A DNA stretch of 64,000 nt. Origin: Bacteroidia bacterium. Its GTDB lineage: Bacteria > Bacteroidota > Bacteroidia > Flavobacteriales > Flavobacteriaceae. Made by a program: the position numbers and the translations under genes. Below are positions 43,472 to 52,376 of this stretch, piece after piece; the stretch's first letter is position 1, and every line of letters begins with the position of its first letter. Below the pieces are notes generated by a model. That model saw nothing but the letters and a program-made list of their open reading frames with translations. It was not told the DNA's origin and did not search any database. The DNA is taken from positions 124,001-188,000 of the forward strand of contig JAUIFO010000006.1 of NCBI GenBank assembly GCA_030430385.1. The letters run 5' to 3'.

Positions 43472-44821
43472 ATGTCAAAAGACATTAAAATTAAAAAAGG
43501 TCTAGATATAAAACTTATAGGTGAAGCTGAAAAATCAGTAGAACAAGCCATTATAAGTAATTTCTGCACTATTAGACCTGAAGATTTTCACAGCGTTATT
43601 CCAAAATTAATATCTAAAGAAGGTGCTACTTTAAAAGTTGGTGATGTGATCTTTCATGATAAAAACATCGAAGACATTAAGTATGTATCTCCTGTTTCTG
43701 GAACTGTTGTAGAAATTCAAAGAGGACCAAAACGTCGTATTGACGCCATCAAAATTCAAGCTGATAAAGAACAATCATTCAAAGATTTTGGAACTTTAAA
43801 TGCTAATGCTGATGCTGAAACGATCAAAAAACGATTATTAGCTAGTGGATGCTGGCCGTTTATAAAGCAAAGACCTTACGATGTTGTTGCTAATCCTGAA
43901 CGTTCACCTAAAGCTATTTTTATTTCAGGTCACAATACAGCGCCTTTAGCAGCCGATTTAGATTTTGTGCTTCAAGGTAAAGAAGCCGAATTACAAGCTG
44001 CAGTTTCAGCCATATCTAAATTAACAGAGGGTCAGGTTCACATTGGTGTGGGATCAAACAATTCTCCTTTAGCAGGATTGAGCGATGCAGCTACGCATCA
44101 AATTTCAGGACCACATCCAGCTGGTAATGTTGGCACAATGATCAATAAAATTAATCCTGTTAATAAAGGCGAAACAGTGTGGACTGTTAACGCACAGGAT
44201 TTAGTGATTATTGGTGAGTTGTTACTTACAGGTAAGTTCAATGCCGAGCGTATTGTTGCATTAGCTGGATCTTCAGTTGAAAAACCAAGATATTTTAAAA
44301 CCAGAATCGGAAGCGAAGTGGCTACAATGATTTATGATCATGGTGTTGAAAAAGATGGTAACGATCGTATCATTTCTGGAAATGTCTTGTCTGGAAAACA
44401 ACTAAAACCAGATGGTTCTTTAGGATATTATGATAATTTAATTACTGTGATTCCTGAAGGTGATGATTATGAATTTTTTGGTTGGAATAAACCAATTTTT
44501 AATAAGATCTCTACCTCTAGAGCATTGACATTCTCTTGGTTAACGCCTAAGAAGAAATACGATTTAAATACCAATACCAATGGTGAACATCGTGCTTTTG
44601 TAACCACAGGAACTTACGAAGAAGTATTTCCACTAGATATTTATCCATTACAAATTTTAAAAGCTTGTAAGTATGAAGATTTAGATGAAATGGAAGCTCT
44701 TGGAATGTATGAAGTTGCTCCTGAAGATTTTGCGCTTACTGAGTTTGTATGTGTGTCTAAACAACCACATCAAGATATTATTAGAAAAGGTTTAGACTTA
44801 ATGCTTAAAGAGATAGGATAA
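43472..44821 (+). CDS. nqrA: Na+-translocating NADH:quinone reductase subunit A
   Basis: 449 residues, full length. NqrA is the cytoplasmic subunit that helps form the quinone site. Conserved blocks: SGTVVEIQRGPKRRIDAIKI, GCWPFIKQRPYDVVANPERSPKAIFISGHNTAPLAADLDFVLQGKE, ISGPHPAGNVGTMINKINPVNKGETVWTVNAQDLVIIGELLLTGKF and NTNTNGEHRAFVTTGTYEEVFPLDIYPLQILKA. First gene of nqrABCDEF. Its stop codon overlaps the nqrB start by 1 nt. Confidence 0.97.
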   Translation: MSKDIKIKKGLDIKLIGEAEKSVEQAIISNFCTIRPEDFHSVIPKLISKEGATLKVGDVIFHDKNIEDIKYVSPVSGTVVEIQRGPKRRIDAIKIQADKEQSFKDFGTLNANADAETIKKRLLASGCWPFIKQRPYDVVANPERSPKAIFISGHNTAPLAADLDFVLQGKEAELQAAVSAISKLTEGQVHIGVGSNNSPLAGLSDAATHQISGPHPAGNVGTMINKINPVNKGETVWTVNAQDLVIIGELLLTGKFNAERIVALAGSSVEKPRYFKTRIGSEVATMIYDHGVEKDGNDRIISGNVLSGKQLKPDGSLGYYDNLITVIPEGDDYEFFGWNKPIFNKISTSRALTFSWLTPKKKYDLNTNTNGEHRAFVTTGTYEEVFPLDIYPLQILKACKYEDLDEMEALGMYEVAPEDFALTEFVCVSKQPHQDIIRKGLDLMLKEIG

Positions 44822-46044
44822 TGGGTTTAAAAAGTAGTTTACATAATTTAAAAGAAAAGTATAAAGGCAAGAAAATGGCGCCTGCGTTTAACGCAATCCA
44901 TACCTTTTTATACTTACCAAACGAGACCACTCATAACGGAACTCATATTAAAGTTGCCGATGATTTAAAACGTACGATGAATACGGTAATCATGGCATTG
45001 GTCCCTTGTTTAATCTTTGGAATGTTTAATGCTGGATACCAGCATCACATTGCACTTGGTCAAATTGAAGCCTCTAGCGGTTTTCTTGGGTCTACGTTTT
45101 GGACTTGGGACAACCTTGTAGTAGGATTGTGGCAAGTACTGCCTTTAGTGATTGTTTCTTATGGTGTTGGATTAGCTGTTGAATTCTTATTCGCAGTTTT
45201 AAAAGGACACGAAGTTGAAGAAGGTTACTTGGTAACTGGTATGCTTGTTCCTTTAATTGTACCTGTAGATATTCCATTATGGATGCTTGCTGTTGCTGTT
45301 GTTTTTGGAGTTGTAATTGGTAAAGAAGTATTTGGTGGTACAGGAATGAATATTCTAAATCCTGCGTTAACCATCAGAGCTTTCTTATTCTTTGCATATC
45401 CTACGTGGATGTCTGGAGACAAAGTTTGGGTTCATGGTGCTGTAGAACGCGACCAAATGATCGCAGCTGGTGAGAACTTAGATGCAATTTCTGGTGAGAC
45501 AATTCTTGGTAGCTTAGCTCAAAATAAAGCTGCTGGTTACGAAGTTATGGATATGTTCTACGGAATTATTCCTGGATCAGTTGGAGAGACTTCTGTATTA
45601 CTCATTTTATTAGCTGGATTATTCTTGATATTTACCAAAATCGGAAGCTGGAGAATTATGTTGTCTTCAGTTATTGGTGCTTTAGTCATGGGATTGATTT
45701 TTAATGGTGTAGTGAGTTCAGGATGGATCACAGAATCTAGTAAATTCTATGGTTTAATGAGTACTGAATTCTGGCATCACTTGCTTATTGGAGGTTTTGC
45801 TTTTGGTACTGTATTTATGGCTACAGATCCTGTAACTGCGTCACAAACCAACAAAGGAAAATGGATCTATGGATTCTTAGTTGGATTTATCTCAATTATG
45901 ATTCGTGTATTCAATCCAGCATACCCAGAAGGTGTAATGTTAGCTATATTATTGATGAATGTTTTTGCACCTACAATTGATCACTATGTGGTTCAAGGTA
46001 ATGTGAAACGTCGTATGAAGCGTTTAAAAGTTAAAACTGCTTAA
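44821..46044 (+). CDS. nqrB: Na+-translocating NADH:quinone reductase subunit B
   Basis: 407 residues with about ten membrane spans. It carries covalent FMN on a Thr in a DxISGET motif (NLDAISGETILGSL; Thr227), equivalent to the flavinylated Thr of Vibrio NqrB. It also binds riboflavin and forms the main Na+ path (KEVFGGTGMNILNPALTIRAFLFFAYPTWMSGD; GFAFGTVFMATDPVTASQTNKGKWIYG). It needs an ApbE flavin transferase; a lipoprotein ApbE is encoded about 5 kb downstream. Overlaps nqrA by 1 nt and precedes nqrC by 2 nt. Confidence 0.97.
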   Translation: MGLKSSLHNLKEKYKGKKMAPAFNAIHTFLYLPNETTHNGTHIKVADDLKRTMNTVIMALVPCLIFGMFNAGYQHHIALGQIEASSGFLGSTFWTWDNLVVGLWQVLPLVIVSYGVGLAVEFLFAVLKGHEVEEGYLVTGMLVPLIVPVDIPLWMLAVAVVFGVVIGKEVFGGTGMNILNPALTIRAFLFFAYPTWMSGDKVWVHGAVERDQMIAAGENLDAISGETILGSLAQNKAAGYEVMDMFYGIIPGSVGETSVLLILLAGLFLIFTKIGSWRIMLSSVIGALVMGLIFNGVVSSGWITESSKFYGLMSTEFWHHLLIGGFAFGTVFMATDPVTASQTNKGKWIYGFLVGFISIMIRVFNPAYPEGVMLAILLMNVFAPTIDHYVVQGNVKRRMKRLKVKTA

Positions 46045-46046
46045 TC

Positions 46047-46838
46047 ATGGAAAAGAGAACAGATAAAAATTCATATACTATCATATTCGCTATTGTGATG
46101 GTACTGGTTGTTGGAACTTTACTTGCTGGTTTAGCGTCTTCGCTCAAGCCTCGAATAAGTGAAAATCAAAGACTTGAAAAGCAACAAAACATCTTATACG
46201 CAATGGGTATCAACAATAATGATGATACTAGTGCTAATTTCATTGCAACTGAAAATGCTGAAAAGCTTTTTACTGAAAATGTAGAAGAGCAAATGGTGTT
46301 AACATCTAAAGATGGAAAACTTGTAAGTCAGATGACAAGACAAGAATATATGGATGCCAATAATGGTCAAGAGCCTTATTTAATTGACGTAAAAAAGCAA
46401 AAAAGTAATGCTAAAAATGGTGAAGGAAGACAACTGCCTTTATTTATTGGAAAGAGCAAAGATGGTAATACAGTGTATGTAGCTCCTATATATGGTAAAG
46501 GACTTTGGGATGCAATTTGGGGCTATGTTGCTATGGATAAAAACATGGTAGTTCAAGGCGCTTACTTTGATCATAAAGGTGAGACACCTGGATTAGGTGC
46601 TAACATCAAGCAACGTTATTTTATGGATGATTTCATCGGTGAGCATTTATTATCTGCTGATGGTGCCTTCAAAGGGATAACTGTGGCAAAAGGAAATGCC
46701 GATCCAAAGAACAACGACAAAACAGATAATGAAGTAGATGCCATAGCAGGTGCTACAATAACAGGTGATGGAGTTTCAGCAATGATTAAAAGTGACTTGA
46801 GACTTTACAAACCTTATTTTGATAATTTAAAAAATTAA
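46047..46838 (+). CDS. nqrC: Na+-translocating NADH:quinone reductase subunit C
   Basis: 263 residues. One N-terminal membrane span (TIIFAIVMVLVVGTLLAGLASSL) and a periplasmic FMN-binding domain. The flavinylation motif is DAIAGATITGDGVS with Thr237 as the acceptor, matching the SGATxT-type ApbE target. DHKGETPGLGANIKQRYFMDDFIGE is the conserved FMN-domain block. It passes electrons from the NqrD/E iron centre toward NqrB. Confidence 0.97.
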   Translation: MEKRTDKNSYTIIFAIVMVLVVGTLLAGLASSLKPRISENQRLEKQQNILYAMGINNNDDTSANFIATENAEKLFTENVEEQMVLTSKDGKLVSQMTRQEYMDANNGQEPYLIDVKKQKSNAKNGEGRQLPLFIGKSKDGNTVYVAPIYGKGLWDAIWGYVAMDKNMVVQGAYFDHKGETPGLGANIKQRYFMDDFIGEHLLSADGAFKGITVAKGNADPKNNDKTDNEVDAIAGATITGDGVSAMIKSDLRLYKPYFDNLKN

Positions 46839-46846
46839 GTAAGACT

Positions 46847-47491
46847 ATGGGACTACTTTCAAAAAAAGACGCCAAGTTAATTACAGATCCGTTAGCAGAT
46901 AATAACCCAATCACCATTCAGGTTCTTGGTATTTGTTCTGCTTTGGCAATTACTGCTGAATTGGAAGCTTCTATCGTGATGTCTATTTCAGTATTGTTTG
47001 TAATGGGAGTTGGTAATGTGGTGATTTCGCTAATGCGAAATATCATTCCTTCTAAAATCAGAATTATTGCGCAATTAATTGTTGTGGCAACTTTAGTGAT
47101 TATAGTGGATTTAGTACTCAAAGCGTTTGCTTATGAGTTAAGTAAAACATTATCAGTATTTGTTGGTTTGATTATTACCAACTGTATCATTATGGGACGA
47201 TTTGAAGCGTTTGCCTTAGGTAATGGACCATGGCGTTCGTTTTTAGATGGTATTGGTAATGCTGCTGGATATGCTGTAATACTTATTATCGTAGGATTCT
47301 TTAGAGAATTGTTAGGTTCTGGGACGTTATTAGGAATTCCAATTTTAGGAGATCCTATCGAAAAAACTGGACTATACTCTATAGGTTACGAAAACAACGG
47401 ATTTATGTTATTATCACCAATGGCATTAATCGTTGTCGGTATTATCATTTGGGTACAACGAACTAGAAATAAAGACTTAGTAGAAGACTAA
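46847..47491 (+). CDS. nqrD: Na+-translocating NADH:quinone reductase subunit D
   Basis: 214 residues, six predicted membrane spans. Inverted-topology partner of NqrE; the pair holds an intramembrane Fe/2Fe-2S centre. The Cys-bearing half-helices are NPITIQVLGICSALAITAELEAS and VGLIITNCIIMGRFEAFALGNGPWRSFLDGIGNAAGYAVILIIVGFFRELLG, the latter shared with RnfE. Followed by an 82-nt gap with an inverted-repeat element before nqrE. Confidence 0.97.
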   Translation: MGLLSKKDAKLITDPLADNNPITIQVLGICSALAITAELEASIVMSISVLFVMGVGNVVISLMRNIIPSKIRIIAQLIVVATLVIIVDLVLKAFAYELSKTLSVFVGLIITNCIIMGRFEAFALGNGPWRSFLDGIGNAAGYAVILIIVGFFRELLGSGTLLGIPILGDPIEKTGLYSIGYENNGFMLLSPMALIVVGIIIWVQRTRNKDLVED

Positions 47492-47500
47492 TAATTAAGT

Positions 47501-47566
47501 TAGCAGTAGATCAGTCGAGTAGGCAGTTTTGCGACAGATGACTGATAACTGAAGACCGAAGACTTA
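47501..47566. repeat. CAGT/ACTG-type intergenic inverted-repeat element
   Basis: The gap between nqrD and nqrE holds recurring CAGT-type units on the left (GCAGT, ATCAGT, CGAGT, GGCAGT) and ACTG-type units on the right (GACTG, TAACTG, AGACCG, AGACT), around TTTTGCGACAGAT. The two arms are imperfect reverse complements. I recall similar degenerate CAGT/ACTG tracts in other Flavobacteria intergenic regions; their role is unknown. Confidence 0.6.
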
Positions 47567-47573
47567 TAAAAAT

Positions 47574-48290
47574 ATGGAACATTTAGAATTATTTTTTAAA
47601 TCAATATTTATAGATAATATGGTATTTGCCACGTTCTTAGGAATGTGTTCTTACTTAGCAGTATCTAAAAAAGTATCAACAGCTGTTGGTTTAGGAGCAG
47701 CAGTAATTTTCGTATTGGCAATTACAGTACCTTTAAACTGGTTATTAGATCAATACATTTTACAACCAGGCGCTTTAACTTGGTTAGGTCCTGAGTATGC
47801 AGATTATGACTTAAGCTTTTTATCTTTTATCATGTTTATTGCTACCATCGCTACAATGGTACAATTAGTAGAGATTGTTGTTGAGAAGTTCTCACCTTCA
47901 CTGTACAATTCGTTAGGGATCTTTTTACCATTAATTGCTGTAAATTGTGCGATTTTAGGAGGTTCTTTATTCATGCAATCAAGAGAAATTGCTTCTTTCG
48001 GATTGGCCTTAAATTACGGAATTGGTTCAGGAATTGGATGGTTCTTAGCCATTTTAGCGATTGCGGCTATTAGAGAAAAAATTAGATATTCTAACGTACC
48101 ACCAGCATTAAGAGGTTTAGGAATTACATTCATTATCACAGGACTTATGGCTATTGGTTTTATGAGTTTTGGCGGAATGTTAACTGGAGGCGATGAAGAA
48201 GGTGCTAAAAAAGAAGACTCTACAGCTCAAGTGGAAACTCAGATAGAAGATAAGAAAGATTTAGCTAACAATATTAAAATTGAAGAGTAG
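47574..48290 (+). CDS. nqrE: Na+-translocating NADH:quinone reductase subunit E
   Basis: 238 residues with six spans and a charged C-terminal tail ([25 protein letters not shown]). Conserved Cys-bearing helices: [29 protein letters not shown] and [52 protein letters not shown]. Pairs with NqrD around the intramembrane iron centre. It ends 1 nt before the nqrF ATG. Confidence 0.97.
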   Translation: MEHLELFFKSIFIDNMVFATFLGMCSYLAVSKKVSTAVGLGAAVIFVLAITVPLNWLLDQYILQPGALTWLGPEYADYDLSFLSFIMFIATIATMVQLVEIVVEKFSPSLYNSLGIFLPLIAVNCAILGGSLFMQSREIASFGLALNYGIGSGIGWFLAILAIAAIREKIRYSNVPPALRGLGITFIITGLMAIGFMSFGGMLTGGDEEGAKKEDSTAQVETQIEDKKDLANNIKIEE

Positions 48291-48291
48291 T

Positions 48292-49605
48292 ATGATATTT
48301 CTAGAAGCAGGAACAATAGGAACAGTAGTCGCTACAGTAGCAGCATTTTTATTGGTAATATTAATACTGGTTGCTTTACTACTGTTTGTAAAACAAAAAT
48401 TATCACCATCTGGTCCAGTGACCATCAAGATTAATGGTGAAAAAGAAATACAAGTAGCCTCTGGAGGTACATTATTATCAACACTTGGTGCTGAAAAAAT
48501 ATTTTTACCATCAGCTTGTGGTGGTGGTGGGACATGCATCCAATGTGAATGTCATGTGTTATCTGGTGGAGGTGAAGCTCTACCAACAGAAACACCTCAC
48601 TTCAGTAGAAAAGAGCTGCAACATGGAGCACGCTTATCGTGTCAGGTGAAAGTAAAACAGGATATGGAAATCACCATTCCTGAAGAAGTATTCGGAATTA
48701 AAAAATGGGAAGCTGTTGTTGTTCGTAATTACAATGTGGCTTCTTTCATCAAAGAATTTGTTGTTGAAATTCCTGAAGATATGAACTATAAAGCAGGTGG
48801 TTATATTCAAATTGAAATTCCACCTTGTGAAATCAAATATTCTGACATTGATATTACGGCGCATCCTGAAGAACACGAAACTCCAGATAAGTTTCAAGCT
48901 GAATGGGATAAGTTTGGTTTATGGCCTTTAGTAATGAAAAATGACGAAACTGTTGAACGTGCTTATTCAATGGCTTCTTACCCAGCTGAAGGACGTGAGA
49001 TCATGTTAAATGTACGTATTGCAACACCACCTTGGGATCGTAGTAAAAATGCTTGGATGGACGTAAATCCAGGTGTGGCATCATCATACATTTTTGCGCA
49101 AAAGCCTGGTGATAAAGTGGTGATTTCAGGACCTTATGGTGAATTCTTTATTAATGAATCAGAAAGCGAAATGCTTTATGTTGGTGGTGGAGCAGGAATG
49201 GCACCAATGCGCTCGCATTTATACCATTTGTTCAGAACTATTAAAACTGGACGTAAAGTAACCTATTGGTATGGTGGTCGTTCAAAACGTGAGTTGTTTT
49301 ACATCGAACACTTTAGAAAATTAGAACGAGACTTCCCTAACTTTAAATTCTACATGGCACTATCTGAACCATTAGAAGAAGATAACTGGAAAGTTAAAAA
49401 AGATATTAATGATGAAGCAGGAGATGGTTTTGTTGGATTTATTCACAATTGTGTAATTGATAATTATTTAAACCATCACGATGCTCCTGAAGACATTGAA
49501 TTGTATTTCTGTGGTCCGCCATTAATGAACCAAGCTGTTCAAAAAATGGGTGAAGACTTCGGAATTCCTGATGAGCACATTAGATTCGATGACTTTGGAG
49601 GATAG
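48292..49605 (+). CDS. nqrF: Na+-translocating NADH:quinone reductase subunit F
   Basis: 437 residues from ATG 48292; a TTG four codons upstream lies inside nqrE and is not needed. One N-terminal membrane span, then a 2Fe-2S ferredoxin domain with cysteines in SACGGGGTCIQCECHV and RLSCQV. An FNR-like domain follows with FAD motif ERAYSMASYPAEG and NADH motif YVGGGAGMAPMRSHLYHL, ending in the C-terminal ELYFCGPPLMNQAV. It is the NADH dehydrogenase entry point. The operon terminator follows 33 nt past the stop. Confidence 0.97.
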   Translation: MIFLEAGTIGTVVATVAAFLLVILILVALLLFVKQKLSPSGPVTIKINGEKEIQVASGGTLLSTLGAEKIFLPSACGGGGTCIQCECHVLSGGGEALPTETPHFSRKELQHGARLSCQVKVKQDMEITIPEEVFGIKKWEAVVVRNYNVASFIKEFVVEIPEDMNYKAGGYIQIEIPPCEIKYSDIDITAHPEEHETPDKFQAEWDKFGLWPLVMKNDETVERAYSMASYPAEGREIMLNVRIATPPWDRSKNAWMDVNPGVASSYIFAQKPGDKVVISGPYGEFFINESESEMLYVGGGAGMAPMRSHLYHLFRTIKTGRKVTYWYGGRSKRELFYIEHFRKLERDFPNFKFYMALSEPLEEDNWKVKKDINDEAGDGFVGFIHNCVIDNYLNHHDAPEDIELYFCGPPLMNQAVQKMGEDFGIPDEHIRFDDFGG

Positions 49606-49637
49606 TAGTATACTTTCAAAATAGAAATTCACAATAT

Positions 49638-49666
49638 AAACCAACTCTTATGAGTTGGTTTTTTTT
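49638..49666 (+). terminator. Rho-independent terminator of nqrABCDEF
   Basis: AAACCAACTC and GAGTTGGTTT with a 4-nt loop and eight T residues, shortly after nqrF. Confidence 0.9.
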
Positions 49667-49763
49667 ATGACTCAGAATTAAAACCCATGTTGTCTTTTTA
49701 TTAATCAAACGTTAATTTTCTGATGGTTAATACGAAACGATTTGTAATTGACGTTTCATAGTT

Positions 49764-50633
49764 ATGAGAAATCTGCTTTGCATAAGTTTAATTCTATTTT
49801 TTATAGGTGCTGGCGCGTATCAATTTAGACCTGTTCAACGCATTTCAAATACTGTATTAGCAAGTGTTGAAACGCCAAGTTTAGTTAATAAGCAAAGCGC
49901 TACAATTTTTGAACGCGTAGACCTGCCAAATGGTTTTAAACGTGTCGATTATCCAGAAGGTAGTTTTCAAGATTACCTTAGACATTATCAACTCAAAGCC
50001 TTTGGTAGCAAGATTATTAACTACGACAATTCACATTACTTTTGGCAACGTGGTCATATTGGAATTCTCGAAATACCAGTCCCTAAAAACGGATTGCAAC
50101 AATGTGCTGATGCATTGATAAGAATTCGAAGTGAATATTTATGGGATCACAACAGAAAAGACGAGATTGGGTTCAACTTTACGTCAGGCCATTATTGTTC
50201 ATGGAAGCAGTATTCTGAAGGGTATCGTCCTAAAATTAATGGAAGCAAAGTTACATTTTATAAAACAGCGAAAGCTGATACTTCAAAAGCAAACTTTTAC
50301 AAGTATCTAAATCTTATTTATACCTATTCAGGAACCTTATCGCTTTTTAATGAATTGCCTTCAGTAGCTAACGCTAAAGATCTACAAATTGGTGATATGC
50401 TAATTAAAGGTGGGACTCCTGGTCACATAGTTATGATTTGTGATGAAGCTATTAACGATAAAGGTGAAAAACTATTTTTACTTTTTCAAGGCAACACACC
50501 TGCTCAAAGTGTGCATTTGGTTAAAAATCTTCAAGATGCTAGCATATCACCTTGGTATCAACTCGAAAAAGATACAGAAATCTCTGTTTCTAATTACACC
50601 TTTGATCGTGCAAAATTTGTGAGATTTAAATAA
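49764..50633 (+). CDS. DUF4846 protein, secreted
   Basis: 289 residues with an N-terminal hydrophobic signal/anchor (MRNLLCISLILFFIGAGAYQF). The mature part matches the DUF4846 pattern: SFQDYLRHYQLKAFGSKIINYD, LEIPVPKNGLQQCADALIRIRSEYLWDHNRKDEIGFNFTSGHYCSWKQYSEGYRP and LQIGDMLIKGGTPGHIVMICDEAIN ... FLLFQGNTPAQSVHLVKN. The G(D)xxIxxGxPGHxVxI element and GNTPAQ are the strongest motifs; a hydrolase-like NlpC-type fold is possible but not shown. It sits between the nqr operon and two genes probably connected to flavoprotein maturation. Confidence 0.85.
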   Translation: MRNLLCISLILFFIGAGAYQFRPVQRISNTVLASVETPSLVNKQSATIFERVDLPNGFKRVDYPEGSFQDYLRHYQLKAFGSKIINYDNSHYFWQRGHIGILEIPVPKNGLQQCADALIRIRSEYLWDHNRKDEIGFNFTSGHYCSWKQYSEGYRPKINGSKVTFYKTAKADTSKANFYKYLNLIYTYSGTLSLFNELPSVANAKDLQIGDMLIKGGTPGHIVMICDEAINDKGEKLFLLFQGNTPAQSVHLVKNLQDASISPWYQLEKDTEISVSNYTFDRAKFVRFK

Positions 50634-50638
50634 GTATT

Positions 50639-50668
50639 GTCATTCCTGCGAATGCAGGAATCTTTTTT
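50639..50668 (+). repeat. GTCATTCCTGCGAA-type intergenic palindrome, also terminator-like
   Basis: ATTCCTGC and GCAGGAAT surround a 4-nt loop, followed by CTTTTTT. The GTCATTCCTGCG...GCAGGAATC core resembles a widespread Flavobacteria intergenic repeat. It directly follows the DUF4846 stop and can end that transcript. Confidence 0.65.
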
Positions 50669-50686
50669 ATTGATCGTACTATATTG

Positions 50687-50694
50687 TATTTTTG
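50687..50694 (+). promoter_or_regulatory. Putative -7 promoter element before the 125-residue gene
   Basis: TATTTTTG, a TAnnTTTG match, 35 nt before the ATG at 50730. It supports the shorter start rather than the 156-codon frame opening at 50637, which would run through the palindromic repeat. Confidence 0.45.
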
Positions 50695-50729
50695 CACAAA
50701 TAAAGCTTAACCGCTTTGGCGTAAATAAA

Positions 50730-51107
50730 ATGAGTAAACCACTTTCAAAACAAGAACTTCATAATTTGGCGATGAATCACGTTGGCAAAGATCTAGAGCA
50801 ACGCGGATTTGAATTTGTAGCCATTAATAGTCAGTTAAAAAAGCATCCACAATTTGTTTGTATCGATAAGAACAGTCAGTACTTTTTTGTGATCGTAAGA
50901 GCTGTAATGTTGCCAGAAAATCCTAATAATTATGATATTGTCTGGATGGAAACTTTTAAGAAACATGCGATGAGTAAAGATGCTAAGGTACTCTATGCTG
51001 GTGTTGGTTTAGGGAATCCTAATGGTGAAGATCTGCCTGTGTATCTTAATGAAGATTATTTGATAGAATACAACGGAATTCAGGTGGTTGAAACACATCT
51101 TAATTAA
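50730..51107 (+). CDS. Small cytosolic protein of the nqr-linked family, unknown function
   Basis: 125 residues from ATG 50730. MSKPLSKQELHNLAMNHVGKDLEQRGFEFVAINSQLKKHPQFVCIDKNSQYFFVIVRAVMLPENPNNYDIVWMETFKKHA looks like a compact alpha/beta protein without a signal peptide. I recall Flavobacteria homologues near nqr genes that are often labelled NqrF-related, but nothing here resembles the ferredoxin or FNR domains, so that label should not be used. It sits 10 nt upstream of the ApbE gene, so the pair is probably cotranscribed. Confidence 0.8.
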   Translation: MSKPLSKQELHNLAMNHVGKDLEQRGFEFVAINSQLKKHPQFVCIDKNSQYFFVIVRAVMLPENPNNYDIVWMETFKKHAMSKDAKVLYAGVGLGNPNGEDLPVYLNEDYLIEYNGIQVVETHLN

Positions 51108-51117
51108 AGCTTAGACT

Positions 51118-52200
51118 ATGAAAAATTGGTATTCAGAACGACGTATTCAACAAAACTTCAATATAGTTCAGAGCAAAATCAATCGCAATCATAGTATTAA
51201 GACTTTACTCTTTTTATTTGTATTCATTGCAATCTGTTCATGTAAACAAGATAGAAAAGAAAGCAATTTTAAACTTGATCAGGTTCGAAATATAAAAATC
51301 TCTGGTCCTGTTTTCGGCACCTCTTTTTCTGTTATCTATAATGGTAATGTGCATTATGCCAAACAATTTGATAGCCTATTCGCAGTAGTTAATCAATCGA
51401 TGTCTACGTACATACCAGATTCAGATATTTCAAGGTTGAACAATAATGAAGAAGTCACTTTAGACGAACATTTTATTAATGTATTTGAAGCATCAAAAGA
51501 AATATACCACGAAACTGAAGGTGTCTTTGATCCAACTATTGGAGATGTTGTTAACGCATGGAGTTTTGGAGCAGATAAGCATGAATTCATAACCGATAGC
51601 ACTACCATAGACAGTTTAATGCGTTTTGTAGGATTGGATAAGGTCAAGTTAATTAATGGAAAGATTTCCAAACCAAAAGGAACTTATATCGAATTTAATG
51701 CGATTGCAAAAGGCTATGGTGTTGATGTTTTAGGTCGATTTTTAGAAGGTAAAGGCATTCTCAATTATCTAGTTGAAATTGGCGGTGAAATTCGAGCTAG
51801 AGGCATCAACAAAGAAAAAGAAACAGCTTGGAAAGTTGGTTTAGATGAACCTCGTTTTGATGGAGAGCAATCGGTTTTTAAAGCAATTACGCTTACAGAT
51901 GTGAGTATGGCAACCTCTGGCACCTATCGAAAGTTTAAAGTTGATGACAACGGTAATCGCTATGCACATATTATCAATACTAAAACAGGTTTCCCTTCAA
52001 AGACTAATATTTTAAGTGTCTCTGTAATTGCTGAAGATTGTATGACAGCTGATGCTTATGCTACTGCGTTTCAAGCTATGGGAATTGAAAAGATTAAGCA
52101 ATTTCTTCAATTTCATAACGCATTGAAAGTGTTCTTGATTTTTGAAAATAATGATCAAGAACTTGAAACTCTAAACTTAAATAACTTTCCAATCAACTAG
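51118..52200 (+). CDS. apbE: FAD:protein FMN transferase (ApbE), lipoprotein
   Basis: 360 residues. Attaches FMN to Thr of NqrB and NqrC using FAD. The lipobox FVFIAICSC (Cys43) follows an unusually long 27-residue hydrophilic lead; no later in-frame Met is available. ApbE motifs: GTSFSVIYNG, FDPTIGDVVNAWSFG, EFNAIAKGYGVDVLGRFLEGKGILNYLVEIGGEIRARG, SMATSGTYRKF and HIINTKTGFPSKTNILSVSVIAEDCMTADAYATAF (metal and FAD site). Its target motifs are present in the upstream NqrB (SGET) and NqrC (AGATIT). The gene order nqr to apbE supports the role. Confidence 0.94.
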   Translation: MKNWYSERRIQQNFNIVQSKINRNHSIKTLLFLFVFIAICSCKQDRKESNFKLDQVRNIKISGPVFGTSFSVIYNGNVHYAKQFDSLFAVVNQSMSTYIPDSDISRLNNNEEVTLDEHFINVFEASKEIYHETEGVFDPTIGDVVNAWSFGADKHEFITDSTTIDSLMRFVGLDKVKLINGKISKPKGTYIEFNAIAKGYGVDVLGRFLEGKGILNYLVEIGGEIRARGINKEKETAWKVGLDEPRFDGEQSVFKAITLTDVSMATSGTYRKFKVDDNGNRYAHIINTKTGFPSKTNILSVSVIAEDCMTADAYATAFQAMGIEKIKQFLQFHNALKVFLIFENNDQELETLNLNNFPIN

Positions 52201-52376
52201 TTTTTATAGCTTAAAGAGAGCTAGTTTTATATCATTTTATAGAAGGTATACAACAGTTTAGCGAAAATTTTAGCAATCTCGATTTTTCTTACAAAGTTTG
52301 TGTTATTTTGTAGTTCATTTCTGATATACCTACTATCAGGTATTTTAATTTGCTCCCAAGTAATTTATTTTTGAAT

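Noticed and set aside
50637..50729. N-terminal extension of the 125-residue protein
   Set aside because: The 31 extra codons are made from the intergenic palindrome and promoter region; the ATG at 50730 fits the family-like start.
50730..51107. Label of the 125-residue protein as NqrF
   Set aside because: It has no ferredoxin or FNR motif; the true NqrF is at 48292-49605.
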